Under the pieces are notes generated by a model. The model saw nothing but the letters and a program-made list of their open reading frames with translations. It did not search any database and was not told where the DNA came from. The position numbers and the translations under genes are program-made. From NCBI RefSeq assembly GCF_004327285.1, contig NZ_QJUI01000014.1, forward strand, positions 62,001 to 126,000: a stretch of DNA of 64,000 bases. Reading direction: 5' to 3'. This DNA comes from Phytopseudomonas daroniae (GTDB lineage: Bacteria; Pseudomonadota; Gammaproteobacteria; Pseudomonadales; Pseudomonadaceae). Shown here piece after piece: positions 1 through 8,806 of the stretch (the first letter of the stretch is position 1; every line of letters starts with the position of its first letter).

Positions 1-740
1 ATGTCGCTTTCATCGAGGAAGCTGGTCTCGATATCGATCTGGGTGAATTCCGGCTGGCGGTCAGCCCGCAGGTCTTCATCGCGGAAGCACTTGGCGATCT
101 GGTAGTAGCGATCGAAGCCGGCGACCATCAACAGTTGCTTGAACAGCTGTGGCGACTGCGGCAGGGCGAAGAAGCTGCCAGCGTGGGTACGGCTCGGCAC
201 CAGATAATCGCGAGCGCCTTCCGGGGTGGCGCGGGTCAGGATCGGCGTTTCCACGTCGAGGAAACCGTTGTCGTCCAGGTAGCGGCGAATGCTGCTGGTG
301 ATACGCGAGCGCAGCTTGAGCTTCTCGGCCATTTCCGGGCGACGCAGGTCGATGAAGCGATAGCGCAGGCGGGTTTCTTCACCGACATCGGAGTATTCGT
401 TGAGCGGGAACGGCGGCGTTTCGGCTTCGTTCAGCACTTCCAGCTCATAGCCGAGCACTTCGATGGCGCCCGACGCCATGTTCGGATTGACCGCACCAGC
501 CGGACGCAGACGCACCTTGCCGGTGATCTTGACCACGTATTCGCTGCGCACGCGGTCGGCCTTGGCGAAGGTGTCAGCACGATCCGGGTCGAATACCACC
601 TGAGCCAGGCCTTCACGGTCACGGATGTCGAGGAAGATCACGCCACCGTGGTCACGACGACGGTGAACCCATCCGCAGAGGGTGATTTCCTGGCCGTCCA
701 GGCTTTCGTTCAACTGGCCGCAATAGTGGCTGCGCATCAT
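1..740 (-). CDS. aspS: Aspartyl-tRNA synthetase, N-terminal part (3' end outside window)
   Basis: Class II aminoacyl-tRNA synthetase that charges tRNA-Asp (in Pseudomonas probably also tRNA-Asn) in the cytoplasm. The reverse strand encodes a typical start, MMRSHYCGQLNESLDGQ, followed by the anticodon-binding OB fold with CGWVHRRRDHGGVIF and IRDREG, as in other bacterial AspRS proteins. About 246 codons are present and the frame runs off the left edge, so the catalytic class II motifs are mostly missing. There are two consecutive ATG codons (740 and 737); I take the first. It is divergent from the Dps gene. Confidence 0.95.
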   Translation of the reverse strand, partial: MMRSHYCGQLNESLDGQEITLCGWVHRRRDHGGVIFLDIRDREGLAQVVFDPDRADTFAKADRVRSEYVVKITGKVRLRPAGAVNPNMASGAIEVLGYELEVLNEAETPPFPLNEYSDVGEETRLRYRFIDLRRPEMAEKLKLRSRITSSIRRYLDDNGFLDVETPILTRATPEGARDYLVPSRTHAGSFFALPQSPQLFKQLLMVAGFDRYYQIAKCFRDEDLRADRQPEFTQIDIETSFLDESD

Positions 741-871
741 GGTGGTAATCGCTTCTCTTGAGTCTGAAATTCATTGAACCGCGAGCCGGCGCCTTTCGTC
801 CGAGCCAGCAAACGCACTGCAGGGATTCGCACGGACAAGCCAGGCGGTCTGTCGCTGCAGCAAAGCGAGCG

Positions 872-877
872 ATTATA
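872..877 (-). promoter_or_regulatory. Possible -10 element for aspS
   Basis: On the minus strand the hexamer reads TATAAT, a perfect sigma-70 -10 box, about 130 bases before the aspS start. No convincing -35 is visible at the right spacing. The 741-1045 gap between aspS and the Dps gene holds nothing else I can identify apart from the presumed divergent promoters. Confidence 0.4.
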
Positions 878-1045
878 TATGGTTAAGCAGCACTGCGCAG
901 CCGAGCAAGTTACCGGCGGCGCCACGCATAGTTTTCCGTGATCGGCGCCATTGATACAAAGCACATAGCGTCCTTTACCCACCGTGATAGTCTCTGCCCA
1001 TTCGCAGGGCTACACAGCCTATCCCCACCGACAGGAGAAAAATCC

Positions 1046-1516
1046 ATGGAAATCAACATCGGAATCGCTGAACAGGATCGCGCCTCCATCGCCGAAGGCC
1101 TGTCGCGCCTGCTGGCCGACACCTACACCCTGTACCTGAAAACCCATAACTTTCACTGGAACGTTACCGGGCCGATGTTCAACACCCTGCACCTGATGTT
1201 CGAAGGTCAGTACACCGAACTGGCGCTGGCCGTCGACGCCATTGCCGAGCGTATCCGCGCCCTGGGCTTTCCGGCTCCCGGCACCTATGCAGCGTACGCA
1301 CGCCTGTCCTCGATCAAGGAAGAGGAAGGTGTGCCGACCGCCGACGAAATGATCAAGCTGCTGGTACAGGGCCAGGAAGCAGTGGTACGCACAGCCCGCG
1401 GCATCTTCCCGCTGCTGGATAAGGTCAGTGACGAGCCCACCGCCGACCTGCTGACTCAGCGCATGCAGGTTCACGAAAAAACCGCGTGGATGCTGCGTAG
1501 CCTGCTGGCTTCCTGA
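1046..1516 (+). CDS. Dps/ferritin-like DNA-binding stress protein
   Basis: 156-residue four-helix Dps-family protein, expected to form a dodecamer that oxidises and stores iron and may protect DNA in starvation or peroxide stress. The ferroxidase signature is visible near residues 28-53: HNFHWNVTGPMF, then LHLMFEGQYTEL with an acidic residue four after the second His. The start at 1046 is chosen because ACAGGAGAAAAATCC gives a strong ribosome binding site; the frame is open further upstream but without one. In P. aeruginosa the equivalent gene also sits beside aspS. It stands alone, followed by a hairpin. Confidence 0.92.
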   Translation: MEINIGIAEQDRASIAEGLSRLLADTYTLYLKTHNFHWNVTGPMFNTLHLMFEGQYTELALAVDAIAERIRALGFPAPGTYAAYARLSSIKEEEGVPTADEMIKLLVQGQEAVVRTARGIFPLLDKVSDEPTADLLTQRMQVHEKTAWMLRSLLAS

Positions 1517-1529
1517 TCAGGCCTTTCGC

Positions 1530-1558
1530 GATGGCCGCCCCTTCGGCGGCCATCGTTC
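1530..1558 (+). terminator. Hairpin after the Dps gene
   Basis: A 10-bp GC-rich stem, GATGGCCGCC / GGCGGCCATC with a CCTTC loop, lies 13 bases after the stop codon. The T tract behind it is poor, so termination would be weak or factor-assisted. Confidence 0.5.
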
Positions 1559-1769
1559 CCTCATCTGTATTCTTATCTCCCCACTGCAACAGCACCGCTG
1601 ATTTGAGAAGCCCCCTCCTTTGCTGTTAAATACGCCCCGTGCCGTCCTCCCGAGCCTTCGGAAAGACGCATAGGCTGGCCCTCTCGTATATTCCATCGCC
1701 CTTACGTCACGGCAAATCGCGTGGAGCCAGCTCTTCCTGGTGATCCTTTATCAAGTGAGTGCGTTAAAT

Positions 1770-2372
1770 ATGTTGAAAATCGTCCACCTACTGGTGGGGC
1801 TGTCTGCCCTGCTGTTATCTACCATCCCCAGCCTGAGCGATCACGCCCAGCCGTTCCTGCAACATCCGGACGCCCTGTGCCTGGCTCTCTTCGGCGTTCT
1901 CAACCTGCTACTGGCCACCCAGTTCCCGCTCTGGCACAACAACCTGCGTCAACAACTGCAAAACCTGGTATGCGCCCTGCTGATTCTCGGTACGCTGCTG
2001 CAAGCGCTGATTCTGCTCGCGCCACTGCCCCTGATCGCCGAGCAACCAGCTCTGCTGTTCAGCCTGCTGATCATCGCCATTGCAGTTGCCCTGCATCTGG
2101 CGACCAACCTGCGCTTCGACCGACAGAAGACGTCCGTGCCGCAGGAGCTGGGTGATCGCGAGACCGGTACGGTCAAGTGGTTCAATACCTCCAAAGGCTT
2201 TGGCTTTATCTCCCGCGATGTGGGCGAGGATATCTTCGTGCACTTCCGCGCCATCCGCGGCGAAGGCCATCGCGTTCTGGTAGAAGGCCAGCGCGTGGAA
2301 TTTTCCGTGATGCAACGCGACAAGGGCCTGCAGGCCGAAGACGTGATCGCAGCGCTGCCAGCCCGGCGCTGA
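1770..2372 (+). CDS. Membrane-anchored cold-shock-domain protein
   Basis: 200-residue protein with two parts. Residues 1 to about 115 are strongly hydrophobic, with three to four likely membrane segments. Residues about 130-198 form a cold-shock domain with RNP-like motifs GTVKWFNTSKGFGFI and DIFVHFRAI. It resembles PA0961 in the same position in P. aeruginosa. The ATG at 1770 is preferred because AAGTGAG precedes it and the hydrophobic region begins there; an upstream GTG at 1740 has no ribosome site. The domain order suggests an RNA- or ssDNA-binding module held at the inner membrane; that function is inferred. Confidence 0.85.
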   Translation: MLKIVHLLVGLSALLLSTIPSLSDHAQPFLQHPDALCLALFGVLNLLLATQFPLWHNNLRQQLQNLVCALLILGTLLQALILLAPLPLIAEQPALLFSLLIIAIAVALHLATNLRFDRQKTSVPQELGDRETGTVKWFNTSKGFGFISRDVGEDIFVHFRAIRGEGHRVLVEGQRVEFSVMQRDKGLQAEDVIAALPARR

Positions 2373-2385
2373 ACACTGCATAACG

Positions 2386-2414
2386 AAAAAGCCCGCATCG
2401 ATGCGGGCTTTTTT
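2386..2414. terminator. Bidirectional intrinsic terminator
   Basis: Perfect stem GCCCGCAT-CG-ATGCGGGC (2391-2408) flanked by an A run on the left and a T run on the right. It can stop the cold-shock gene from the left and slyX (stop at 2507) from the right. Confidence 0.85.
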
Positions 2415-2506
2415 GTTGCCTGCCATCCCTGGCGGCAATCCTGCGGGCCGTCGCGGAGCGACGTCAAAAACGGCTCCCGGCAATTTTTTGTTCCGGGGCC
2501 AGGCAC

Positions 2507-2713
2507 TCAATAATGAGGTGGCGGCGCATCATCCTGAGCGATACCAAAGGCGCTCGCCTCCTCCTGCCGCTTGGCCAGCGACAGCAATTGTCGCTGCAGG
2601 CGCTCGATGAGCTTCTGCTGCTCCACGAGGGCATCGTTGAGTGACTGGATGGTGTCGTCCTGAAAGGCCTGGCGGCTCTCCAGCTCGACGATGCGATCTT
2701 CGAGCACCTTCAT
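2507..2713 (-). CDS. slyX: SlyX family protein
   Basis: 68-residue, almost entirely coiled-coil protein of the SlyX family, whose molecular role is unknown. The sequence opens with MKVLEDRIVELESRQAFQDD and ends in a proline/histidine tail (DDAPPPHY), typical of SlyX. The gene starts on the base after the stop codon of the HIT-domain gene (TAA then ATG), so the two are translationally coupled. Same order as PA0960-PA0959 in P. aeruginosa. Confidence 0.9.
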   Translation of the reverse strand: MKVLEDRIVELESRQAFQDDTIQSLNDALVEQQKLIERLQRQLLSLAKRQEEASAFGIAQDDAPPPHY

Positions 2714-3139
2714 TTATAGATCCCCGAAACGAAACGGTTCCGGTATCACCGAACGCAGCCTGTCCCGCAGGGCGGACACTTGCTCCGGCTCATAGGGTTT
2801 GGCCGGGTGACGCCCCCACACGGGAGCTGGCCAGGCAGCATCGTCGCGGTAACGCACGATCACATGCATATGCAGCTGGCTCACCACGTTGCCCAGGGTG
2901 GCGATATTGATCTTGTCCGCATTGAACGCCTCTTTCAGCACTTCGGCCAACAGAGCCGTTTCCGCCCACAACGCACGCTGATCCTCCGCATCGAGCTGAA
3001 ACACCTCACTGACATCCTCTCTACGTGGCACCAGGATGAACCACGGATAGCGGGCATCGTTGCTGAGCAGTAGACGGCTCAAGGGAAACTCCCCCAATAC
3101 AAAGGTGTCCTGCTGCAGACGGGTATCCAGAACGAACAT
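2714..3139 (-). CDS. HIT-domain protein (nucleotide hydrolase/transferase superfamily)
   Basis: 141-residue histidine-triad protein. The HIT signature appears near residues 93-97 as QLHMHVIVRY (His-x-His-x), preceded by GNVVSQ. Family members hydrolyse or transfer nucleotides on phosphoramidate or dinucleotide substrates; the substrate here cannot be told. Several HIT proteins carry a third His after H-x-H-x; here that position is Val, which may alter activity. It is the first gene of a two-gene unit with slyX. Confidence 0.88.
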   Translation of the reverse strand: MFVLDTRLQQDTFVLGEFPLSRLLLSNDARYPWFILVPRREDVSEVFQLDAEDQRALWAETALLAEVLKEAFNADKINIATLGNVVSQLHMHVIVRYRDDAAWPAPVWGRHPAKPYEPEQVSALRDRLRSVIPEPFRFGDL

Positions 3140-3809
3140 TCAATTCACCACTCGACTTAATGTGACCGCCAGAGGAAAGAGGCGACCGAATGTAGGCAGG
3201 CAGCATACCGGGCACGTCCTGAAAAATTAACCCCGCCGACAGCGCACCAAGAAGCAGCACAAACGCTACGAGCGCAATTTTTCGCGCACCATTTTGTTTC
3301 GCAAAGTAAACATTAGAGGATTATCGACGCACTCAATTAAAACTCATTATCAGAAAACCCACCAAAAAGATTCCCCCCTATTAATAAGCACCCTAACCAC
3401 AAGACTGAAAATGAAAAATTTAGGTCGGGAATATGTATTTTTAGCTAACGAAACGGGCTTAACGCACCTAGAGCCTCACTTATTTCACGACTTTGGCATT
3501 TTGAGCACGAGTCTTGCTTTAGAGCCTGTAACGCTCCTCTTCAGGGCAAAAGTGGTAACGTAACCACGCCCGATCAAGAGCCGAAAGAACGGTTGGCAGG
3601 TACTGCACGAGTGGAAATCTACGAAATTGCGACATGTCCGATTCTGTTTACGACCAGACGGCGGACACGACCAATGGATAGATCGAAACTATCGCCAATA
3701 AAGGCGCCGTGCTATAAATTACCGCCGACACAAAAAGAAATAGAGCTGCTCTCCATAACAACCAATTGAGCAGTGGAAGTATTCTTCTAAACCAAAGGAG
3801 CAAATCACG
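3140..3809. other. 670-bp AT-richer intergenic region upstream of the porin
   Basis: No gene I can support. The stretch around 3280-3620 is clearly richer in A+T than its surroundings, and a plus-strand open frame (3294-3563) has no ribosome site or recognisable protein. On the minus strand about 3160-3300 can be read as a membrane-like peptide without a start codon, possibly a decayed fragment. The region presumably carries the porin's regulatory sequences; a ribosome site AAGGAG lies at 3797-3802. Confidence 0.5.
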
Positions 3810-5075
3810 ATGCGAGTGATGAAGTGGAGCGTAATCGCCCTGGCAGTAGCCGCGGGTACTTCTCAAATGGCAGTGGCGTCCAGCCAGTCCGAGTCCAACG
3901 GCTTTATCGAAGACAGCAGCTTCAATATTTTCAATCGCGCGTTGTACTTCAACCGTGATTTCCGTAATGCCGCACCTGGCTCCCAGAGCTACACCGAAGA
4001 AACCGGCCTCGGTATTCGCCTGCTGTACGAATCCGGCTTCACTCAAGGTACCGTTGGTTTCGGTTTCGACGCTCACAGCCTGAGCAGCATCAAAATCGAC
4101 AGCGGCCGTGGCCGCCACAGCACCGGCCAGTTCGGCACCACCAGCGACGGCCGCGGTGAAGACACCCAGAGCGAAGTCGGTGGCGCTATCAAACTGCGTC
4201 TGTCCGATACCGTTCTGAAATACGGCAGCCAGTTCACTTCGAGCCCGGTATTCGCCACCGACGACAGCCGCATTCTGCCGGAAGTCGCCACTGGTACTCT
4301 GCTCACCAGCAATGAAATCGAAGGTCTCGAGCTGACCGCTGGTCGATTCACCGCAATGAGCAGCCAAGTAGGCAGCGGCCGTGATGGCATCAACGGCAAG
4401 GGCGAGCAAGGCCTGACCTCCGCCAACATCGTGGGTGCAAGCTACAGCTTCACTGACAACTTCAGCGGCGCGATCCACCACTCCGACGTCGAAGACTTCT
4501 TCAAGAAGACCTATGTCAACTTGAACTACAACCTGCCGCTGAGCGACGAGCAAGCGCTGAACTTCGACTTCAACGCCTATAAAACCAGCGGTGACGGCGA
4601 AGAGCGCTATGGCGAAGTCGACAACAAGATCTGGAGTTTGGCAGCAGCCTATAGCCTCAGCGCCCACACCTTCACCGTTGCCCACCAGCGTTCCAGCGGT
4701 GATGCAGGCTATGCTTACGGCGTTGATGGTGGCGGCACCGTCTTCCTGGCCAACTCCGTGCAGATGCGTGACTTCAACGGTAAAGACGAGAAGTCCTGGC
4801 AGGCCCGCTACGACCTGGATCTGGCGACTTTCGGCGTACCAGGCCTGAGCTTCATGGCTCGCTACATCACCGGTAGTGACATCGATGTAGGCCCTGGCAG
4901 CGACCTGAGCCGCTGGGAACGCAACATCGAAGCCAAATACGTCGTACAGGACGGCGCGGCCAAGGATCTGTCGTTCCGCGTTCGCCAAGCAACCTACCGT
5001 GCTGATGCCGGCTATGAAGGTGGCAAGCTGGACGAAGTTCGTCTGATCGTCGAATACCCGCTGAGCGTTCTGTAA
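3810..5075 (+). CDS. OprD-family outer-membrane porin
   Basis: 421-residue substrate-specific porin of the OprD/OccD-OccK family, expected to form an 18-strand barrel for uptake of small molecules such as basic amino acids or aromatic/carboxylic acids. A signal peptide (residues 1 to about 24, ending AVASS) is followed by the family start SNGFIEDSSFNIFNRALYFN and alternating amphipathic strands; the end RLIVEYPLSVL is typical. It occupies the place of PA0958 (oprD) in P. aeruginosa, but synteny alone does not fix the substrate. Preceded by AAGGAG and followed by a strong terminator. Confidence 0.92.
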   Translation: MRVMKWSVIALAVAAGTSQMAVASSQSESNGFIEDSSFNIFNRALYFNRDFRNAAPGSQSYTEETGLGIRLLYESGFTQGTVGFGFDAHSLSSIKIDSGRGRHSTGQFGTTSDGRGEDTQSEVGGAIKLRLSDTVLKYGSQFTSSPVFATDDSRILPEVATGTLLTSNEIEGLELTAGRFTAMSSQVGSGRDGINGKGEQGLTSANIVGASYSFTDNFSGAIHHSDVEDFFKKTYVNLNYNLPLSDEQALNFDFNAYKTSGDGEERYGEVDNKIWSLAAAYSLSAHTFTVAHQRSSGDAGYAYGVDGGGTVFLANSVQMRDFNGKDEKSWQARYDLDLATFGVPGLSFMARYITGSDIDVGPGSDLSRWERNIEAKYVVQDGAAKDLSFRVRQATYRADAGYEGGKLDEVRLIVEYPLSVL

Positions 5076-5101
5076 ATACAGGCACTACGCGGCGACAAAT
5101 G

Positions 5102-5134
5102 AAAAACCCGGCTTGATGCCGGGTTTTTCTTTTT
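5102..5134 (+). terminator. Intrinsic terminator of the porin gene
   Basis: ACCCGGC / GCCGGGT stem with flanking A and T runs, 27 bases after the porin stop codon. Confidence 0.85.
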
Positions 5135-5253
5135 AAAAGGCCGCGCATACAGCCCTCTGCCCCATCTGCGCAGATGCCTCATGCATCCGCACCACGCCCC
5201 TCGACCTACCTCCCCAAATCGATATCAGCCTTCTGCGCCCTGCACCGGCATCC

Positions 5254-5282
5254 TGTACGCAACAGGACAGGCACCGTACAAT
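5254..5282 (+). promoter_or_regulatory. Possible proS promoter
   Basis: TACAAT at 5277-5282 matches a -10 box; the hexamer 17 bases earlier (TGTACG) is only a weak -35. It lies 44 bases before the proS start codon. Confidence 0.35.
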
Positions 5283-5325
5283 GCCGGGTCATAAAAATCC
5301 TTTGCAACCGACAGAACGGCCCCCC

Positions 5326-7041
5326 ATGCGCACCAGTCAGTTCCTGCTCTCGACCCTCAAAGAAACGCCTTCCGACGCTGTCGTCGTCAGCCACCAGCTG
5401 ATGCTGCGTGCCGGGATGATCCGCAAAGTCGCCTCCGGCCTCTACACCTGGCTACCCATGGGCCTGCGCACGTTGCGCAAGGTAGAGAAGGTGGTACGCG
5501 AAGAGATGGATGCCGCTGGCGCTCTGGAAGTGCTGATGCCCGCCATTCAGCCTGCGGAATTGTGGCAGGAGTCCGGTCGCTGGGTGCAATACGGCCCGGA
5601 ACTGCTGCGTGTGAAGGATCGCCATGACCGTGAGTTCTGCGTCGGCCCGACCCATGAGGAAGTCATCACCGACCTGGCGCGCAACGAGCTGAACAGCTAC
5701 AAGCAGCTGCCGCTGAACATGTACCAGATCCAGACCAAATTCCGCGACGAGATCCGCCCGCGTTTCGGCTTGATGCGTGGCCGCGAGTTCATCATGAAGG
5801 ACGCCTACTCCTTCCATGCCAGCCAGGCTTCCCTGCAGGAAACCTATGACCGCATGCACCAGGCTTACTGCAATATCTTTACCCGCCTGGGCCTGAATTT
5901 CCGCCCGGTGGTGGCCGACAACGGCTCGATCGGTGGCGCCGGTTCCCACGAGTTCCATGTACTGGCCGAATCCGGCGAAGATGACATCGTGTTCAGCAAT
6001 GTCTCCGACTACGCGGCCAACATCGAGAAGGCCGAAGCGATTCCTCGCGAAACCGCTCGCCCGGCAGCCACTGAAGAACTGCGCCTGGTCGACACACCGA
6101 ACGCGAAAACCATCCAGCAACTGGTGGATGGTTTCGATCTGCCGATCGAGCGCACCATCAAGACGCTGATCGTGCACGCCGAAGAAGAAGGCAAGCTGAT
6201 CGCCCTGATCGTCCGCGGTGATCACGAGCTGAACGAGATCAAGGCCGGCAATCAACCAGGCGTCGCCAGCCCGCTGGTGATGGCCTCGGACGCCGAGCTG
6301 CGTACCGCCATAGGCGCAGGTGCTGGCTCCCTGGGCCCGCTGAATCTTCCCCTGCCGATCATCATCGACCGCTCGGTAGAACTGATGAGCGACTTCGCCA
6401 TCGGCGCCAACGTCGACGACAAGCACTATTTCGGCGTCAACTGGGAACGCGACCTTCCCGTACCGACCGTTGCCGATCTGCGCAACGTAGTGGCCGGCGA
6501 CCCGAGCCCGGACGGCCAGGGCACGCTGGAAATCAAGCGTGGCATCGAAGTCGGGCATATTTTCCAGCTTGGCACCAAATACAGCGAATCGATGAACTGC
6601 CAGGTGCTGGGTGAAAACGGCAAGCCGGTCACCCTGAGCATGGGCTGCTACGGCATCGGCGTATCCCGCGTGGTGGCGGCGGCCATCGAGCAGAACTCCG
6701 ATGAGCGCGGCATCATCTGGAACGATGCCCTGGCGCCCTTCCATATCGCCCTGGTGCCCCTGCGCTACGAGACCGAGGCCGTGCGCGAAGCGACCGACAA
6801 GCTGTATGCGCAACTGACCGCTGCGGGCTTTGAAGTGCTGCTCGATGACCGTGACAAAAAGACCAGTCCGGGCATCAAATTCGCGGACATGGAATTGATC
6901 GGCATCCCGCATCGTATCGTGGTCAGCGACCGCGGTCTCGCCGAAGGCAACCTGGAATACAAGAGCCGCGTGGAAACCGAGGCTCAACCAGTTGCCGTTG
7001 CCGATGTCCTGTCGTTCATCCAGAACCGTATCCGCCGCTGA
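5326..7041 (+). CDS. proS: Prolyl-tRNA synthetase
   Basis: 571-residue class II synthetase that attaches proline to tRNA-Pro. It is the bacterial type with an editing (INS/YbaK-like) domain inserted between catalytic motifs 2 and 3, roughly residues 225-400. Visible elements are MRTSQFLLSTLKETPSDA at the start, the motif 2 region FRDEIRPRFGLMRGREFIMKD and the motif 3 region SMGCYGIGVSRVVAA. The start at 5326 gives the normal family length; the frame is open 15 codons upstream. Same place as PA0956. Confidence 0.97.
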   Translation: MRTSQFLLSTLKETPSDAVVVSHQLMLRAGMIRKVASGLYTWLPMGLRTLRKVEKVVREEMDAAGALEVLMPAIQPAELWQESGRWVQYGPELLRVKDRHDREFCVGPTHEEVITDLARNELNSYKQLPLNMYQIQTKFRDEIRPRFGLMRGREFIMKDAYSFHASQASLQETYDRMHQAYCNIFTRLGLNFRPVVADNGSIGGAGSHEFHVLAESGEDDIVFSNVSDYAANIEKAEAIPRETARPAATEELRLVDTPNAKTIQQLVDGFDLPIERTIKTLIVHAEEEGKLIALIVRGDHELNEIKAGNQPGVASPLVMASDAELRTAIGAGAGSLGPLNLPLPIIIDRSVELMSDFAIGANVDDKHYFGVNWERDLPVPTVADLRNVVAGDPSPDGQGTLEIKRGIEVGHIFQLGTKYSESMNCQVLGENGKPVTLSMGCYGIGVSRVVAAAIEQNSDERGIIWNDALAPFHIALVPLRYETEAVREATDKLYAQLTAAGFEVLLDDRDKKTSPGIKFADMELIGIPHRIVVSDRGLAEGNLEYKSRVETEAQPVAVADVLSFIQNRIRR

Positions 7042-7058
7042 CCCGCCAAAGAGTCGTC

Positions 7059-8012
7059 ATGTTCAAGCGAAGCACCTTACGCCTCGTCGGCGCCACAACC
7101 TGTGGCGCCCTGCTTCTCACTGGCTGTGCCAATCATTTGCCACAGCGCAGCGAACACGAGGAACGCATCGAGCGCAAACTGTTGAGCCACAGTCTGCAGA
7201 TCGACGTGGGGCAGCCTCAGGTATTGGAGCTGCCGCAGCGACGCGTACGCGTGCACGAACAGAAAGTCTTCGAGGTGACGCCTTTCGAAGTCACCCGCCA
7301 CTATGATCGCTACACGCCTTACCAGCCCTGGCGCGAGCTCTACGAGATTCCGCTGGGCACGGTGGCTATCGTCGGTGGTGTTGGCGCCAACGTGCTCAAC
7401 GTGGTGACACTGGGTCGGCTGCCGGATGCAGCGACCAAGGACTGGATCAGCTACGGAGTGGCGGGCATCAATCCGTTCATGAACGTCGAATCCAATGGCC
7501 GCTCGCAACAGAATCTGGCCAGTATCGAAGAAAAGCGCCAGGAAACCCGTACCGAATACTCCAGCCTGCCCTGGACCGAACGACCAGTGCTGGTCAAAGC
7601 CGGCGAGCAAACCCACGAACTGCTCACCGACCGCCACGGGGTGCTGCGACTGAATCTGCTTGATGCCCCCTTTGTCGACCAGGACATAGCCCGTATTGGC
7701 ACGCTACTACTGAGGGTTACCGACGATCAGGATTCGACCAGCGCCGAAGCGACATTGCTGGTTAGCCGTACCCTGCGCGGTAAACTGCGCGAAGCCCATG
7801 ATCTGATTTATGACGATCTGGAAGGCGCGGAAGTCGAGCAGTGGGTGCATCGCGTCAAGCGCCTGTCAGAACTGGGGCTTGAAGAGGAAGCCAGCGAACT
7901 TGAGCAGAGCCTGATCGAGCTGACCCGTCATGATCCGGAATTGCAGGCGGTGTTTCTCAAATCACTGACCGATAACGCAGGACGATTGGTCGCCGATCCA
8001 GGCGAAGACTAA
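7059..8012 (+). CDS. Conserved lipoprotein of unknown function
   Basis: 317-residue protein with a lipoprotein signal peptide (lipobox LLTGC, Cys at about 23), so probably membrane anchored. A glycine-rich hydrophobic stretch near residues 97-118 (IPLGTVAIVGGVGANVLNVV) is followed by a mixed charged domain and an acidic, helical C-terminus. It begins 17 bases after proS and probably shares its transcript. PA0955 holds this position in P. aeruginosa. I recognise no catalytic motif and no function can be given. Confidence 0.85.
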   Translation: MFKRSTLRLVGATTCGALLLTGCANHLPQRSEHEERIERKLLSHSLQIDVGQPQVLELPQRRVRVHEQKVFEVTPFEVTRHYDRYTPYQPWRELYEIPLGTVAIVGGVGANVLNVVTLGRLPDAATKDWISYGVAGINPFMNVESNGRSQQNLASIEEKRQETRTEYSSLPWTERPVLVKAGEQTHELLTDRHGVLRLNLLDAPFVDQDIARIGTLLLRVTDDQDSTSAEATLLVSRTLRGKLREAHDLIYDDLEGAEVEQWVHRVKRLSELGLEEEASELEQSLIELTRHDPELQAVFLKSLTDNAGRLVADPGED

Positions 8013-8016
8013 GCTC

Positions 8017-8292
8017 TCAACGCCGCACGGCGAAACCCTTCACTCCCTGCAAGGGCCGCTCCTGCAATGCCAGCGAAGTCACTCTCGCCTGAGGCGGCCC
8101 GTTTTCCAGCCAGCTCGCCAAGACCCGCACCGCGGCGGTGTCACCTTCGAACAATACCTCCACCCGGCCATCGCTCAGGTTGCGCACCCAGCCTGACAGA
8201 CCCAGTCGCACTGCCTCGGCTGCCGTACTTTGGCGAAAACCGACGCCCTGAACACGGCCGCTGACATAGCCGTGCAGGCATAGATTGGCCAT
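8017..8292 (-). CDS. acyP: Acylphosphatase
   Basis: 91-residue small enzyme that hydrolyses acyl phosphates. The catalytic signature GRVQGVGFRQS (phosphate-binding Arg) and WVRNLSDGRVEV (catalytic Asn) are both present. The start at 8292 (MANLCLHGYV) fits the family; the frame extends nine codons further upstream without support. It is convergent with the preceding lipoprotein gene, only four bases separating their stop codons, and lies directly downstream of the thioredoxin-like gene. Confidence 0.93.
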   Translation of the reverse strand: MANLCLHGYVSGRVQGVGFRQSTAAEAVRLGLSGWVRNLSDGRVEVLFEGDTAAVRVLASWLENGPPQARVTSLALQERPLQGVKGFAVRR

Positions 8293-8296
8293 AGCG

Positions 8297-8776
8297 TTAT
8301 CCCTCTCGCCGCAACGCACTCAGGCGCGCTTTCAAACCCTCTGCATTCTGCTCGCCGAGCAGGCGTTCGCGCACTTTGCCTTTATCATCGACGATATAGG
8401 TCACCGGCAGGGCATCGCTGGGCGGTAGCCCGTAGTGCTCGGCGGGATCTTGAGCCAGCACGGTGAACTCGATGCCCAGCGCCTGCGCAGCACGGGCGAG
8501 GTCATCGCCCTGCAAGCCATCGAAGTTCACGCCAAACACGCCGATCGACTGTTTCTCCAACTCCGGAGCCAGCGCATTCAACTCGGGGATCTCGGAACGG
8601 CATGGGCCGCACCATTCAGCCCAATAATTGATAACCAGCCACTGGCCATCAAGCCGCTCAGCCGCTACCTTTTGCCCATGCTGGTCGACGCCGAAGTCAT
8701 TCCCGCACCCCGCCAGCGCCAACCCGGCGACGAGCACCGTCACGATCCGAATGACTGCCTGGAGTCGCTTTACCAT
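8297..8776 (-). CDS. TlpA-like thiol-disulfide lipoprotein
   Basis: 159-residue thioredoxin-fold protein exported as a lipoprotein (signal about 1-23 with ALAGC lipobox). The redox motif is intact in YWAEWCGPCRSEIPEL, and the cis-Pro loop is ALPVTYIVD. Such proteins reduce or resolve disulfides in the periplasm, for example in cytochrome c maturation; the partner is unknown. The start at 8776 is chosen over 8791 because GAGGA lies eight bases before it. Equivalent in position to PA0953. Confidence 0.9.
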   Translation of the reverse strand: MVKRLQAVIRIVTVLVAGLALAGCGNDFGVDQHGQKVAAERLDGQWLVINYWAEWCGPCRSEIPELNALAPELEKQSIGVFGVNFDGLQGDDLARAAQALGIEFTVLAQDPAEHYGLPPSDALPVTYIVDDKGKVRERLLGEQNAEGLKARLSALRREG

Positions 8777-8806
8777 GGAAACGGTCCTCATACCGGTAGG
8801 GTTGCT

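Noticed and set aside
3294..3563. Plus-strand 89-codon open frame upstream of the porin
   Set aside because: No ribosome site, no recognisable protein character, and it lies in AT-rich intergenic DNA where long frames arise less by chance but codon use does not look like the neighbours.
3648..4988. 446-codon minus-strand frame opposite the OprD-family porin
   Set aside because: Val/Ala/Gly-rich shadow of a porin with a clear signal peptide and family start.
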